Source: Pseudomonadota bacterium
GTDB taxonomy: Bacteria > Pseudomonadota > Alphaproteobacteria > Rhizobiales > Methyloligellaceae
Assembly (NCBI GenBank): GCA_022567275.1
Contig: JADFHH010000180.1
Coordinates: forward strand, 1 to 5,057
Length of the DNA stretch: 5,057 bases
Direction of reading: 5' to 3'
In this document: piece by piece, positions 4,929-5,057 of the stretch
How the letters are laid out: every line of letters begins with the position of its first letter
Position numbering within the stretch: the first letter of the stretch is position 1
Position numbers and translations under genes: made by a program
Notes under the pieces: generated by a model
What the model was told of the DNA's origin: nothing
Seen by the model: only the letters and a program-made list of their open reading frames with translations
The model's database searches: none

Positions 4929-5057
4929 CGCAACGGCGGGGACACCGCAGTCGGCGACCATCAGCACCGCCTTCGGCACGGCGCTCGAGGCGACGGTGAC
5001 CGATGGCGGCGGCAATCCGGTCGCCGGGATTGTCGTGAACTTCGCCGTACCGGGCGC
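4619..5057 (+). repeat. Tandem repeat of about 304 bases encoding Ig-like units
   Basis: The segment 4619-4750 recurs at 4923-5057 with many scattered differences and one added GGC codon. For example, GCGGGGACACC at 4632-4642 recurs at 4936-4946, a spacing of 304 bases. That is 101 codons plus one base and matches the lost reading frame. The second copy is cut by the window end. Confidence 0.7.
4885..5057 (+). pseudogene. Continuation of the Big-1 repeat protein in the shifted frame (partial at window end)
   Basis: From about CTG 4894 the frame reads LTNTAGAAANLDATAGTPQ, SATISTAFGTALEATVTDGG and GNPVAGIVVNFAVPG, a second Big-1 repeat closely matching the first. There is no stop before the window edge. 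This frame is closed upstream by TGA at 4882-4884, so it cannot be a separate gene with its own start here. It is the downstream part of the gene begun at 4509, offset by one base. How many further repeats follow is not visible. Confidence 0.65.

Overview
The window reads as a chromosomal segment of a moderately GC-rich proteobacterium, most likely an alphaproteobacterium. The clearest lineage hint is a pair of gene remnants: the C-terminal end of an ScfR-type XRE regulator next to the C-terminal end of isocitrate lyase. As I recall, this regulator/aceA pairing is common in Alphaproteobacteria. Most genes have good Shine-Dalgarno sequences and signal peptides of ordinary Gram-negative type. 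No tRNA, rRNA, CRISPR array or complete insertion sequence was seen.

Left part (1-1765): a small cytoplasmic sulfur-carrier protein of the TusA family (129-362, +) lies downstream of a perfect 16-nt palindrome of the form ATTC-N8-GAAT. This is the operator type bound by persulfide-sensing ArsR-family repressors (SqrR/BigR/SoxR). Facing it on the minus strand is an exported fusion of a rhodanese domain and a metallo-beta-lactamase-like domain (419-1765). The MBL half has lost the usual HxHxDH metal motif but keeps the later His, Asp and His ligands.

Middle (1766-2992): a second 16-nt palindrome (ATTGTC-N4-GACAAT) lies upstream of the fusion gene. Beyond it is an unrecognised small exported protein (1910-2260, -), which overlaps by four bases a doubtful single-helix membrane ORF. 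The stretch 2261-2992 holds no intact recognised gene. Instead it carries the two remnants, with C-terminal pieces of scfR (-) and aceA (+) head to head. This looks like the scar of a deletion that removed both 5' halves and their shared promoter region.

Right part (2993-4235): a likely operon on the + strand encodes a periplasmic cytochrome c' (2993-3460), a periplasmic single-domain rhodanese (3494-3976) and a truncated NnrU-like membrane protein (4020-4235). The last one stops after about two helices and runs into an unidentified minus-strand remnant (4204-4350).

Far right (4509-5057): a secreted protein made of Big-1-type Ig-like repeats begins after an AGGAGG ribosome site. The reading frame is lost by one base at the end of the first repeat, although the second repeat remains intact in the shifted frame to the window edge.

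Functionally, the intact genes suggest handling of sulfane sulfur: two exported rhodanese proteins and a cytoplasmic sulfur carrier under a probable persulfide-responsive site. A nitric-oxide/haem theme (cytochrome c', NnrU-like relic) runs beside it. That they form one pathway is inference from proximity.
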